A stretch of 64,000 nt of DNA from Physcomitrium patens. Lineage: Eukaryota; Streptophyta; Bryopsida; Funariales; Funariaceae. Shown piece after piece: positions 29,241 to 42,200 of this stretch. The stretch is from positions 18,035,706 to 18,099,705 of the forward strand of contig NC_037258.1 in assembly GCF_000002425.4 (NCBI RefSeq). The letters are read 5' to 3'. Position numbers and translations under genes: made by a program. Position 1 is the first letter of the stretch; every line of letters begins with the position of its first letter. The notes under the pieces are model-generated. The model did no database searches, had not been told where the DNA came from, and saw nothing but the letters and a program-made list of their open reading frames with translations.

Positions 29241-30660
29241 TCACAAAACTCCATCTTTGCCTTGTTTATATAAAGCTTCACCAATCATCATATAAGGTGC
29301 ACATTTTAATATTAAGTATTGTTTAAGTTTTTCATTAAAATTAGATGGGAAGGTTTGAAATGTCAAGTATTGAATTATTTCACTATACTTTGGAGTAATT
29401 ACATCTATCAAAAAGAGTTCTGCATCGGGTAGTGTATCGTTAATGGGTTCATTACCCAGTATATTGGATAACCGAGATAAATGGTCTGCATTAAAATATG
29501 ATTTTTCTGGTCTTACCTGAATAGTAAAGTCAAATTCTTGCAAGAATAAAATCCATCATGCAATACGACCACTTAATTGAGGCTTATTAATCATATATTT
29601 TAAAGCATCATGGTTGACATGGAAAACAAATTTATAACCAAGAAGATAAGGTCGAAACTTTTGTATGGAATAAATCATCCCCAATGCTTTTCCTTCGGTT
29701 GTTGTATAATTTCTTCAGCTGCTACCAATTGATGACTTGCATAGTAAATAGGGTGATCAAATCCCCGGTCATCTTTCTAGCTTAGCACAAAATCAATTGC
29801 GATATTAGATGCATCCACATAAACTTGGAATGGTTTTGTCCAACAAGATGCCACCAATATTAGTATTGAAACCAATTTCTGTTTCAATGTTTCGAATGCA
29901 ATTGTACATTCCTTTGTCCAAAATAGACTAGTCCCATCAGTTGGTGGTTTCTTCAAGAGATTTGTCAAAAAAAGGCACATAACTCCAAATAGATAGATAA
30001 ATTGCCAATAATAATTGACATGGCCGACAAATGCTCGAACACCCGTAATAGTGTCTAGTTACTTTAATTCTACTATAATCTTTATTTTATCCGGATCTGT
30101 AGTAATGCCTGCCATTGAAATTATATGATCCAATAGTTTACCAAAAGGCACACCAAATTGGTACTTTTTCAAATTTAAAAAAATTCCATGTTTGGCACAT
30201 TGATTCAAACATTGATCAAGACATTCTAAATGTTTGGCTCTCGTACTAAATGTATAGAAATCATCTAGAAATATTTCCATTGAAATTCGTAGATAATCTT
30301 AGAACGCTTGCGTCATTACCCTTTGAAATGAAGCTGGTGCATTATAAAGCTCAAATGGCATAACCTTATAGGCAAAGATTCCCGAATCTATACTAAAAGT
30401 ATTTTTTAACTGGTCTTCTTTTGCAATCTTAACTTGATTATAACTAGAGAATCCATCAAGAAATGACTAACATTCATGTCCAGCGACGGCATCCAATATA
30501 CTATCTATGAATGGTAAAAGAAAATAATCCTTCTTGGTAGCCGCATTTAATTTTTGAAAATCTTGACAGATGCAAACTTTTCCATGTTTTTTTGGTACCA
30601 TAACAATTGGTGAAATCCATTCACTGAAAGGAACCGCATAGATAAATCCAACCTCCAAGA
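29241..30660 (-). pseudogene. Reverse transcriptase and RNase H of element D (decayed)
   Basis: RT pieces include SEWISPIVMVPKKHGK and MEIFLDDFYTFS; the catalytic FLDD box lies at 30260-30271. RNase H includes QVYVDASNIAIDFVLS, with the Asp of the DAS motif kept. Sequence connecting to the integrase includes FNADHLSRLSN. Several stops break the frame. Confidence 0.82.
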
Positions 30661-31495
30661 GTTTATCCAGTTCTTCTTTTATTATAAGTGAATATTTTAG
30701 ATTAAGTTGATGTTGTCTCTAGCATACTGGTTTAGCGTTCTCCTCCAATATAATTTAATGCTCACAAACTTCAGTTGGAATTCCTTTCAAATCCACATAT
30801 GATCATGCAAAAGTAATTTTATGCGTTAAAAAGTAATCTACCCAAATTTCTTTCTCTTTGCCTTTTATATTGTCATAAATCTGAATGATTTGAGGAGCCT
30901 CCCGTGTACTTAAATTAATTGGTTGACATCGTGGAATTTTAGATGTCTCTAGAATAATATTCTGCTCAATTCTAGAATCTTTCATAAAATCCAATACATT
31001 AGAACTTTCTAACTCTAGTTCCATAGTACTAACGTGATTAACATTTTGTCTATTCATCCAATATGCAACCATATGATCAAAATCGTGAATAACATTTGGA
31101 GGAACTAAGTACTCTCCCGATTCCCTGTACTAGTATTTCATTCTAGTGTGCTTGATAACTTACCTTGTATCAGCATAAATTGGATCAGGTGCACCAATTT
31201 CTTCTTCTATAGACTCATCTTCACAATCCGACGTGAATTCTGAACTAGCAACTTGAGTTTCTCTATGATATTGGACAGGGTAAATTTGAAGCATAATTTT
31301 ATCATTACCTTTTCTAATTGTCAATGTACCATGGTCTCAGTTATTTCAAGCTTTAGCTTGATACAACTATGGTCACTCCAATAAAATTGGGTATGAAAAT
31401 ATAGAGCTTCGCAATCAAAAAATAATATAATCAATTTTGTAGGTAATTTCCATAATTACTATATCAATACTTTATAAAATATCCACAAGTTTAAC

Positions 31496-31760
31496 TCAAG
31501 TGAAGTCAGCTATTCTCAAAACCACTATAGTAGGCAATAGATGATCGAAATCCAACTCCTTCATTGTAGCAACATTCATAAGATTTACACTAGATCCTCC
31601 GTCTACTTGCACTTCTAATAATAACACTCCATCAATTGAGACATCAATCATTGGTGCACCCGGATTGGGATTCAAACTTACTTCTTGGATTTCTTTATTT
31701 CGAGTTCTTCGACGAATTAATGAAGAATTCAAGATAGTTTGGCACTCATGTGCTATTTCC
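31496..31760 (-). pseudogene. Aspartic protease of element D
   Basis: APMIDVSIDGVLLLEVQVDGGSS-type sequence with the active-site motif DGG (VDGGSSVNLM) in place of DTG/DSG, a variant seen in several plant Ty3/gypsy lineages. It follows a gag-like stretch in a neighbouring frame. Confidence 0.7.
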
Positions 31761-31962
31761 AATAGTTGTTTCATAGAGATCGTGGGCTGTATGATGCCCA
31801 AATCTTTTAAAATATCATATGATTTTGTATTAGTAGTAATTTCCAATGTCCATTTTTTCTTCCCAGTTCTAGACATTGACGTAGGTAAATTGGTTTTCTC
31901 TATATTAGAAATTGATAAAGTTATTTGAACTGAAGTTGATGGAGCTTGTGAAATCGGTTCTT

Positions 31963-32930
31963 TCAATTGTAAGATTGTTCTCTCAATTGGGCTGATATTA
32001 GTTCCTTGGAATTCATGCCTCTTAGAAAATCTTTCAATGGAAAGGATGTTTCCCAAAACTTTGTAGAGAACAAAACATCTTGACATAGAACCGAAGCCTC
32101 CGTAATCAATAATTCATTAGGTTGCACAACCGATTCAGGTTTTATATTGAGTAAGGGGCCCATTTCAGGACCTGGATTGGATGACCTTGTAATTGGGTCC
32201 AATTGGCCCTTTACTTCAGGATCATCCAAATGTTGAATTGGTCCTTTCTCCTTTTTCTGACTTCTTGTAAGGACAGCTTGGACTACTTCTACTCGATGAA
32301 TTGGTGAATCTTCAGGACCTTGATTTATCTCCTCTATTTTTCCTTGGCTTTGGATTTCCTGATATCGATTATTGAAATTAAACGGAGCATTATATTGCTG
32401 ATAAGTATGTCCCAACTGCTTGCAATTTGCACACACTGGTGCATAATCATCATTGGCTCTGGGATTGAGACATTCACTGACATAATGACCAATCTGTCTG
32501 CAATGGAAACAAGTAGTCTACTTGTAGCTCCATCTGGCATATTGGGCATCTCCACCAATATATACCTACTAGGCTTATTCTATGTAGGGTTAGAAGTTAA
32601 TTGTGGTTGTCCCGTTGGTACGGAGGATATTTAATTTGATGACGTTGGTGGAGCATATTGCTGATACCTCTGCTGCTCCTTCTCGTAGTTCTAGGGATTT
32701 GATGCAGACTCCTAATTAAAATTGGAACTTTGATAATTATTGAATGTTCAATTTTATCAATTAGATCGATTTCCATTCCATTTATACGTATTTCTTGTTT
32801 GAACTTGATTGACTTCCCACTGAGTCGATGGGATCATGGTCTGATTATTGAATTGTTATTGCCTTTGTAAATGCCAGCAGTTTTGGGTAGGATGCTTTCC
32901 TCCGTAAAATATACATTGAACACATGTTCT
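31963..32930 (-). pseudogene. Gag C-terminal (nucleocapsid) part of element D
   Basis: It contains a series of CCHC-like knuckles: CVQCIFYGGKHPTQNC near 32890-32940, CFHCRQIGHYVSEC and CANCKQLGHTYQQY near 32400-32510, the last with its final Cys lost. Stops separate the pieces. A lone element C LTR interrupts the gag just upstream. Confidence 0.75.
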
Positions 32931-34116
32931 TGTATCAAGTGCTATCTTGCTTGAGAACATGTTGGGCGTCTGGTTGTAAGAGATAGTATGGACATTTGCT
33001 AATATTCAAGCAGTCTATCGGTTTTTGATTGTTAGAATATAAACGATTGTAAGAATATACGATAAATCTATATGGATATCCTTCGACTGCTCGTCGAAAT
33101 CTTTTTTGCCTCAGCCGGTAGGTCTCTAGATGTTACAGAGAACCTCAAACAACCTAATCTGCTAATCTCTAATACCGCTTTATACTCACGACCTTGTATC
33201 CACTGATTGTCTTGTTAGATTAACCCAAAAATTTTCATTTACTCCACATACTCAATCCTATAGATACCCTTTTAACTCTTCAATCACAGATGTAACTTCG
33301 ATTTACAAAACAGTCAAGAGTAATCACACCCACTTCATTAAAACCCCGATTCACCAATACAACATATCGACCTCTCAGCATTGATTGCCAGAAGTCCCCT
33401 TTTCTGACCCCTACCCAAAAACCTTGTATCCTCCCTTTTTCTTAACCTCCCTAATTTCCGAATCTCTGAATCCTCTCCTCCGCCCTAACCATTTCCGAAT
33501 GTTTTTCTCCTCCTCTCAAACCCTAATCATTTCCCAAATATTTTTCTCCTCCTTTCAAACCCTAACCATTTCCTGAATATTTTTTTTTCCTCCTTTCAAA
33601 TCCTAGCCTCTGAATTTCTTCAATCTTCCATCTTGGATCCAAAATTGGCTCCGTTGTCAGAGCTTTCTCCTTCATTTTTTGCCTTTTAAAAGGTTCTTTT
33701 TTTGGAAACAACGTTCTTTGAAACGGCACAAAGAATAGGACAGCCTAAAGTAGAATCGAAACCCCCCATAATCGGGACCACATTGAGTCGCCCGACCAAA
33801 TCAGGTCTCATATTGGCTAAGAGGCCCGTAGTAAGACCTGGATGTTCCCGTAATTGGATCAAATTGGTCCTTTGCATCAGGCTTGCTTAGTCATCGATTT
33901 AATCCTTTCGATTTTATTGACTCCCACTATTGGACTCGAATGGAGCATTTCATTATTGGTAAGTATGCCCTGACCGACTGTGACGGGGTATCTGAAACTG
34001 GCCCCTGAATATTGGCACTAGAATCGGTCGTTGCTCCCAATATTCGAGGTAACTAAACATTAATAAAAGTCCCCTTTCTTTATATTTTCATGGTATACTC
34101 GTGTTACAATACGACA
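32931..34116 (-). repeat. Lone LTR of family C inside element D gag
   Basis: On the - strand it starts TGTCGTATTGTAACACG and ends TTGATACA. It is an inverted, diverged copy of the LTR at 24298-25670 (1186 versus 1373 bp). No internal element C sequence accompanies it, so it is a solo LTR left by LTR-LTR recombination. I could not find a matching 5-bp duplication. Confidence 0.82.
33478..33600 (-). repeat. About 40-bp tandem repeat, three copies, in the lone LTR
   Basis: Units starting near 33478, 33517 and 33556 share CAAACCCTAACCATTTCC and TATTTTTCTCCTCC-like parts. The LTR at 24298-25670 lacks this array. Confidence 0.75.
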
Positions 34117-34199
34117 CCGTTTGTCTGGGTGATGGATATTTTGTATCAAAATAACCTTGTCCCTTACAATTATTATACCATATATTAGGTCTCATATTA

Positions 34200-35104
34200 C
34201 AAGGCTTATGTCATTTCTCCTTATCTTTAGCCAAATTCACGGCCAATTCTTCCATCTTCTTTGTTAGATTTAATAATAAGGCTTCATTTGGATCTTTAAC
34301 AGTTGTATTTGTGAACAACTTCGGTTGTTGATAGATTGGTGATGTAAAATAAGGTGTTATTATTATTGGCGCTATTACTTGGAGAGGTGTAGCATTAATT
34401 GATTTTTGCAACATAACATTCTTCATGTTGGAGTCAGCCATTTGTAGATAATTATTCATCGACACATTTTTCGGTTGTGTTTGTTGGCTTGCTGAACTTG
34501 GAATCATTGTGGCCTCCACTGTTAATAATTGGTCATAATGACATTCTTCCCACATCTTTGCTCGTGGCAACGATGCCTCTACCGTAGCTAGTCGAGCCTC
34601 TTTTACAAACATTTTCAATTCTCGTGGATGCAAACCATTGATTAATATCGACAATATCAATGCATCTGGCATTTGATTAATTGACCATTTGTGAAGTATA
34701 TCTCTGACCTGGCAATAATAGGACTCTATTGATTCTCTCGCAAATATCTTACTATTCATAAAACTTTCTCGAAGCCGATCTTCAAATCCAATTGGTCTAA
34801 AATGGATTAAGAAGGCATTCCTCAAGGCCTCCCAATTGGAAAATCTACCCACTGGTTACCGAATATACCATTCAAAAGTTATATCTTTTAAAGTTGTTGG
34901 CAACCATCTCAACCAAATGTCTTCAGTTCTATGATTATTAGCCATGTAGGCTGTCAAGAATTGAGATATATGGTGATTGGGATCAGAGCCCGGCCAACCA
35001 CTAAAACTAGGTAATGGTGCCACACTTGTAGTTAGGTCTCCTACTGCTCCCATTTGTACTGCAATTAGTACTTCTGGCATTCTTGCGGCCATTGGTGTTA
35101 TCAC
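34200..35104 (-). pseudogene. Gag N-terminal (capsid) part of element D
   Basis: Two open stretches in sequence carry PSFSGWPGSDPNHHISQFL, WLPTTLKDITFEWYI, WEALRNAFLIHFRP and ESIESYYCQVRDIL, which follow the pattern of the plant retrotransposon Gag capsid domain. A stop (about 34853-34855) separates the two parts; the frame runs into the lone LTR. Confidence 0.78.
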
Positions 35105-35423
35105 TGGTTTCTTTGGTATTTGAATTTGAATTTTTCTTCTTTTGATTTTACTTGAACCTACAATTCATTTTTGTCGTTCCCGTAGGAGATTTCTTATGCA
35201 TAATCGCTCCTGTCTTTCTTTTGCTTGTCGATTAATTCTTTGATAATCCTCCCCTTCATGATTATTACTCATAATCTTTCATTCTTCTTTACAAAATCAA
35301 TACTGCCTTGAATTATAACTCACATATTTATAATCCTAAAATTGGTTCTTCTCATGTTCTCATTCAACATATAATTCCATCTTTCATACAATCAATTTCT
35401 ATCATTTCAAATTGTTATCATTT

Positions 35424-35443
35424 CCCCGACAGTAGTGCCAAAA
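35424..35443 (-). promoter_or_regulatory. Decayed tRNA-Asp-type primer site of element D
   Basis: Immediately inside the 5' LTR the - strand reads TGGCACTACTGTCGGGGA. From memory the plant tRNA-Asp primer site is TGGCGCCGTTGCCGGGGA; 13 of 18 bases agree and the differences are transitions, several at CpG sites. Confidence 0.65.
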
Positions 35444-36006
35444 TGTTGTTCTCATTACGTTCAAGCTTCAATATACCAAAGCAATTGAACTAATAGACGT
35501 GGGTTCGAACAGAGGGAAAGACTGGTTATATAAATTGGGTCTGTTAATGTCACAATTGACTATACTCTGGCTATCTGAAATCAATTATCAAACTACAAAA
35601 CACCAAGGCTTACTACTTTTGTCTTGATACAACACATAATCCATTCTATGACTATCAATTCAATAATACTTCTTTCAATCACAATTCTTCATAAGCAAAT
35701 AATAAAAGCAAAGAAAAAAAAGAGATAGTACTATGCTTATCTTGGCTTATGATTCTCATAGTCTGGCTCTCGGCTTATGACTCTCACAGTCTAACTCCGA
35801 TCTCTCTTTCCTCAACCTCTTTATCCTACTAAAAAGATGATCCGTCAGCCAACGGATTTCAAAGATTATGACCCTTTGAATTCTTAACCATTTATTCTAC
35901 TAACAACCTATTGTTACCAACTAAACTGCCTAACCATCAGTCTAATTCTCATGGTTGTCAATAACCAACCAGTAACTTACCACAAAATTTATTTATTTAT
36001 TCTACA
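35444..36006 (-). repeat. 5' LTR of element D (563 bp)
   Basis: It matches 26911-27531 with many substitutions and a deletion in the CTTATGACTCTCA repeat portion, indicating an old insertion. It is flanked by ataag (36007-36011). Confidence 0.88.
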
Positions 36007-37347
36007 ATAAGTTTCATGAATCCTTTCTAATAGTCTATTATTACATATGTAAATAATAATATCACAAAATGCATTATGCTCTAATCCATCTCTAGACAAT
36101 ATAATAGTAATTTCTTCAAAAGTAGTGAGAAGATTATATTAATGTTTATTGCTTGCATTCATGAAGTGCAAAGAAATAATAAGATCTACTTCCATTACTC
36201 CTTCATAATAAACCTCAAATAGTATTTCATGTGCATGTCTATATAATCAAGTAAATCGATTATTCTCCCTCGAAACTTTTCTAATTTTCCACATAGTTTG
36301 GCTTAATAAACTATAATTACATCTCATTCATTTAGTGCAAATGATGCATCATGGATATAGAATTGTGCATAAATTGAATCAATACCTTTTTTTGATAACA
36401 ATGCTCCCACTAAATAGTGCAACTCTCTATTTATTCTAAAACTATATAAAGTATTTTTTTGAAGCACAAATTGATCAATATTTACACCCAAGGACATAAA
36501 TGTATGTGCAATATTGTACTGACAAATATTTTCTTGGAACTCCTTTATTTGTGCATCTTGGTCTTGAAATAAGCATCTCAAAAGCAAAGACAAAGAAAGT
36601 AGAGATAGTAGAGAAATTTTTCTTTGACAACAATATTGTCCAAATAATGGCAACTTCTTTGGCAATCAAGCTAAATGTTCATCAAACCAATGTAGTGCAT
36701 TACAATGAGGATACAAAATATTCATCCTTCTTAGATTCTATATGGCTTTAGGACTTGTAACTATTTTAGTTTTTCTTTGTATTCTCTCATACAAATTTTT
36801 TAGATCATTGATATAGATTTCATATTAAATGCCAATATTATATTTCATAAAAGATGTCAAAAAAAGATAAAAAAATACAACCACTTTAAATTTGAAAAGA
36901 AACCAAAGAATAATAGAAAATGAGATTATAAAAAACAGCAAAGACTTCAATGTCTTCTCATTATATAATAATTTTGTATAATAGATGTATATATAGAGAT
37001 TGTGTCTTTATTGTTATTTTCAATAAATATTTTATTATTGTAAATAAGAACATGAAGACATCATGTATATAGAATATTGGCAGTTTTTACACACAAAAAT
37101 ATAAATGAACATTGAACATATACAATCCTTATGTTTTCTAACATGTAAACTAAATTGTATATACCTTCTCAATAATTTACTTTTGATAAAGCATTCATTG
37201 CAAAAAAAATTTATAAATTTCAAATTTCATGATTGTAAAGCACTTTCATTTTTATACATCTAGTTAAAAATTTATAATATTCTAATATGCATTTAAAACA
37301 TCAATTTTTGTAGTTTTAGCATATATATTTTTATTGAATCCAAAAAA

Positions 37348-37351
<4 letters not shown>

Positions 37352-37383
<32 letters not shown>
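37352..37383. repeat. AT dinucleotide microsatellite
   Basis: Uninterrupted alternating AT of about 32 bases. Similar runs are at 60255-60282 and 63561-63590. Confidence 0.95.
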
Positions 37384-37385
<2 letters not shown>

Positions 37386-37689
37386 CTATAAAAAAATATA
37401 AATTGGACATTAAATCTGATTTTCTAAAGAAATTATAAAAAAATATAATTATTTTTGTCTCAATCTAAGTATTAATACTAAAAATTGTAGCAAAGTTAGA
37501 CATAATAGTTGCAAGTAATGGAACAATGTTCAACTCACTTCAAAGTGGAATTATAGATTGTGGCACTAAAGTAGTGTTGTATTATAACACAACTATTAGA
37601 TAGAAGAATATATGAAGATTATAAGCTGACAAAAATTTACTAAAAATATAGTAAAAAATTACTTTAGAAATCATAGGCAAAAGATATGG

Positions 37690-37915
37690 AGATAGTAGAA
37701 TTTTTTAGGATTTAATTGGAATTTGTTAGGATCCAATTAGGATTTTACTAAGATTTATTATAATTTATTTAAGATTTTATTAAAATTTATTAAGATTAAA
37801 TAAAGATCCAATTAGGATTTAATTAGGATTTGATTAAGATTTGATATGAGTTATTAAGAGTTGTTTAAGGTTTATTTTGGTTGATTGGAATTTGATAAGA
37901 TACATTTACGATTTT
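37690..37915 (+). repeat. Degenerate TTAGGATTTAATT array
   Basis: Repeated variants of TTAGGATTTAATTAGGAT and AAGATTTATTA across about 220 bases. The reverse-complement form (AAATCCTAA) makes up 61870-62345 on the far side of the gene island. Confidence 0.65.
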
Positions 37916-39196
37916 TAAGGTTGGTAAAGCATACTTGAATATTTGAAGCTTTGCTTAGGTTGTTTAAGATTGTCAAAAAAGTGTTTCCAAATACTATATG
38001 CATTTTTTTTGGCTTTTAAATCCAACTTTAAGGTAAATAGAGACCCTTCCGTAGTCAGATGGCTAAGATCTAAACATAGTATTGACCCTTGCTCCAAAGG
38101 AATAGGGAGTTGTGTCTTACACTGCTTTGCTTTAGATCTATTGGTTGTGCATTGACAGACATTTTTACATTGTTTTGGCTTCATGTGAGGATACGTACCT
38201 GCCTGTAATACCCTCCTCACAACTGGTCTATCAGTTCTCAAGTCAGCTGCCAAGCTTCGAACCCTGTGAAGAATTAGTTGGTTTTCCACATCAGAGAGAT
38301 GGAACAGTGAGCAGGAAGGTGGTTACTGCCAAATCTGAGCGGATGGGAAGTGAGCCTGGTCTGGTTGTACTCCTCCAAGTAGTCGATGATGTAGAAGCCA
38401 GAAGTTCGCCCCAGCCAAATGGACCAGAATTATCAGCAAGAGATATGAGAACATGGATTGGCAGTAAAAAAGCTTTTGTGGATCTTCTAGACATCCCGAA
38501 CAATCGTCGATGAGCCTCAAAAAAGATCGGGACATTCTCATTAACTTTTCGTGTGACGCAGTTGAGGATGTTCATTTTCAGAAACACTTGTTCATAATCG
38601 GACTCGTCTGTCACATTAACCATGTGATTTGGCAGAGGACGAGAGAGATGGAATCAAGGATGTACTTTCTAGGAAGCTGCTTCAGTCTAATATCGCAGTT
38701 GATGGACATCTATGCTGTCGATTCTGCTCTTAGATCCAAACGCAAACCTTAAGCAGAACCAGCCACTTCCGATTTCATCGAACATGCCATCAGAATACAT
38801 GCTGTTCTTACATTCGCCGATTATGTTTTCATATGCATTATCCATATGTCAACCCAAATTTCTAGACAGACAGGGTTTGATGCAAACAAACCAACAACAT
38901 AACTCAAATGCACTCAAGCATGATAATCCTGAACGTAAAAATAACTGATACATGGACGGGCCCAGCTCTCATATACGGTATAGGAAAATAGACAAAACTG
39001 ATTTTCATTTATCTTTTGAGCATTCTCCACTAATACATTTCCAACTGTGATAATTGGACACACGTGTTCACACAACACAGAGCTTGGTATGCTTCAACAC
39101 ATTGATCTAGTCAGATTCTACGGTATCCAAATACAAGGATCAAGACCAAAACCTCACACTTACATATCCTCTGCTCGCCTCATGTAGTGTACAAGT

Positions 39197-39202
39197 TTTA
39201 TT
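39197..39202 (-). terminator. Poly(A) signal of XPO4
   Basis: AATAAA on the - strand, 95 bases beyond the XPO4 stop codon; the only perfect signal I noted close to the stop. Confidence 0.6.
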
Positions 39203-39296
39203 GGCTCAGAAGTTCTGAATAAGTATGACCCCAAGTGCAGTAGCTACAAAAAGAATAAAGAAAGCCTGCTCAGGCGCCCTTGATTGTACACGCCAA

Positions 39297-42200
39297 TCAC
39301 CTGGTCCGTAAGAATCCACGCACATCAGACAAAAATGAATACAGGTTCTCCCTAAATTTTCGACGATTCTGACGATCCAGTGAGGATGTCACTTGATTTG
39401 CGTTTAAAAGAACGTGGAAAGCTGTGGCAAGCCGACTTTGCAAAAGCGCGTTATTCTGTCCCTCAAGTAGTTCCAGTGCTAATCTCTGTTTCAAACCAAA
39501 CGTGACCAACGTGTCACCTTCATTCAATGCGTGCAGAGAAAGTACAAGTAAAGAGAAATAACGAAATTGTTCAAACATCGTTACAGTGGAAAAAGAAAGT
39601 ATGAAACAGCTACCAATAAGCTTGTACTTGGAATGATTACCTGATACAAAGCAGTATTGCACAAGACCAGGGGCAGAAGAGCATCTGCGGCTGGCTCCAC
39701 AAGCTCATTACTGCAATTATTTGAACACCCAAGTACAGAGCCATCAGACTTACTGACAAATGAACAACACGCATTACAGGACTAGGGATCTCATTACTAT
39801 GAGGTGAAAGTGACTCGTAGGTTGGATTTAAAGAGCACGTTTCAAGTAGGGTCTAACTGATAGCAGAGGCAGCCGAAAATTATCAAATCAGGAAGCCGAG
39901 AAGAGCAGATCATGAAGAATTGAGGACGGACAATCTGGCTCTTCAGTACTGATTCAGGTCCCTAAAATTTTCTGGTCGTTTGTCTCCATATTGAGAGACA
40001 AAGAATTTAGTCTGTTACAAACAGCTTTACGAGAGACAACAGAGAAATTGTTCAAGTGTAATTACCTGTAGTCATCAAACAGAAGGAATTGGATGACTGA
40101 TCTGAGAAAATGATCCAATACCCCTTCCTTCACCACTCCATGAGCGTTTTGGATACTAAGTGCATGTACACCAAGACCCTCTTGGCCTCTACAAATTGCC
40201 TGATAATGATAAAATGCTACAGCATTCAATGCTGTGAACGACATGCTCACAACCTCCACGTCCTGCAAGAGTAAATGCTGATTAACAAGTAGACTAGTAT
40301 TGCATGATTCGTAAAACTCTAAGAAGTTCTAGATCACATTCAATCGTACAACACTTCTGAATTTCAATAGTATCCAACAAGCTCTCGAGAAATGAAGTCA
40401 TCTAGTAATACTATTTTCCAGATAATGGTATATGGGATTTACCTGATGCCGCAAACCAAAGTCCAGAGTACTCGCAATCCTGGAAAATCCTTCAGGTGAT
40501 AGCTTTGCGACTTTCTCAGGATAAACTTCCAACATATGAGCCAATAAGGTGAAATACTGGAACACGACACAAAATTGGCTCATCAGGAATGAAGGTGAAA
40601 TCAAAATCAGCTACTACTGGTTTGAAGAACAAACGTCGCATCGCCAGAGATTTCAGCAAGGCACCCAGAAGTGAATCACGTGCAACTCAAGAACAGAAAT
40701 ATGTCATTTCTCAATGCATCTAAGAAACGGAAGCTATATTCAACTCGAACAGCGAATGTTCCGAATACGAACCTGGCGGCACAATTTCGGGTATTTGAGA
40801 AGATCAATTGTCATAAGTGGTGTAATAATATGCAAACCCAAGTAAACAACCTGCCATAAACGAAATAAGTGATCAAAACATAGGTCAAAGAAATTTAAAA
40901 CTCTTATTTAGCTCCATATTTTAAAACTCTTACTTAGCTCCATATCAATGTCCTTCGACTATCTGCTGTCAAAGATAAGCTCCTGGCAAACAAAAGAAAA
41001 ATAAGACTCCAACAGAACTATGTTAAAATAAGACTAACGATCCAGGACTAGTGACAGAGGATGCTGAGCATGAGAAGCCCACTTGTTGCGATGGGACTAC
41101 AAAAAATGTTAAAAATCAAATGTTTTACTCACTTGTGCAACATCAGGATTTTCTACTTCGCCATTGACATCACACGCGAAATCAATCTGCGGCATTAAGA
41201 GAAAAGTAAGTAACATATGTACATGCTACAAAGAGAAAAAACAACAAAAAGCACAGAATGGATACAAATATTCTCCTGCAAAATAGAGAACCAACTCGCT
41301 GAATAACGGTGCAACACACTCACAAGGTCCTTCGAGCTCAAATTGGTCAAGAGCTGAAGTAAAGCCCGCAGGTCCTTGTACTTTTCAGTTTGGCTCTCAC
41401 TCAACAAGTTCGTTGACGCGCTTATAGATACTTTCCCAATATTATGAGCAGAATATATCTCAAGCAGCCGTACACAAAAGCTGAAAAGGATGGCTGTGTC
41501 CTTAGCCTCCAGAAATGCTACTTGACCGTCCACCCAATCGACGACATATTTGAGCACCAAGTAGATCACAGAAGACTGCACCACTCCCACATGTGGATAT
41601 ATTTAAGAGACGTGAGATATCCTTCACGCGTTTTCACAATTCAACGTAACGCAAGCCCAAAGGATAATATCAAATGACATGAAAGAATTAATAAAAAGTG
41701 CGAGGTGTCTGACAATAATATTCTACTAATAATCACAACTATCCGTCATGAGACATCTCTGCTGTAGACATCATTCTAGTAAACTACACAATGTCATCAG
41801 CTTTCCATTAAACACACAAAGCATACCGCAATCAGCATTCAGACTTCTTGTCTGCATTAGCATGATACCCATATTCAACGAATACACTACAGTAATCATA
41901 ATAGGTACGACAATTGGAAGCTATCTGCGAAAAGTTCCCCTATTTTAAACTCTTGAGGTTCTTGTCAAGTTCCCATACCTGGTGTTTGTAGGTTTGCACC
42001 AATACCAACAATGGCTCCATAACTGCAGCCCCTACATCGAAAATTGCTTTTTGACTTCGTGGCAATGTAGCTCTTGCTGCCCCTCTTAATCTTTCAATTA
42101 GACAACTCACCTATAATTATACATGAGATAATGCTTAGAACATCAACGGATTTAAATTATAACTAAATAGCTAGAGAGAGATTAAAGACTGAGCGAATCT

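Larger units (their letters stand above)
26911..36006 (-). mobile_element. Old Ty3/gypsy element D (non-chromovirus), full length but decayed
   Basis: LTRs at 26911-27531 and 35444-36006 are similar but visibly diverged, with the target duplication ataag (26906-26910 and 36007-36011). On the - strand the order is 5' LTR, primer site, gag (interrupted by a lone LTR), protease, RT, RNase H, integrase, coiled-coil ORF, 3' LTR. There are many stops and frameshifts. RT and RNase H motifs recall the Athila/Tat side of plant Ty3/gypsy; no chromodomain is visible. Confidence 0.9.
36012..39196. other. AT-rich intergenic stretch, no supported gene
   Basis: Mostly AT-rich with an (AT)n run at 37352-37383 and a degenerate TTAGGATTTAATT-type array at 37690-37915. 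From about 38050 to 38950 the composition becomes balanced and open frames of 70-120 codons occur on both strands, but none has a recognisable domain. This part may be transcribed downstream of XPO4, or may hold an unrecognised exon. Confidence 0.5.

Noticed and set aside
36324-36751. Open frames on both strands in AT-rich DNA
   Set aside because: Looked for copia or RNase H motifs and found none; composition is AT-rich and random-like.
38145-38623. Overlapping open frames on both strands downstream of XPO4
   Set aside because: No domain, no splice pattern and no homologue recognised; could be a transcript tail or noncoding, so not called a gene.
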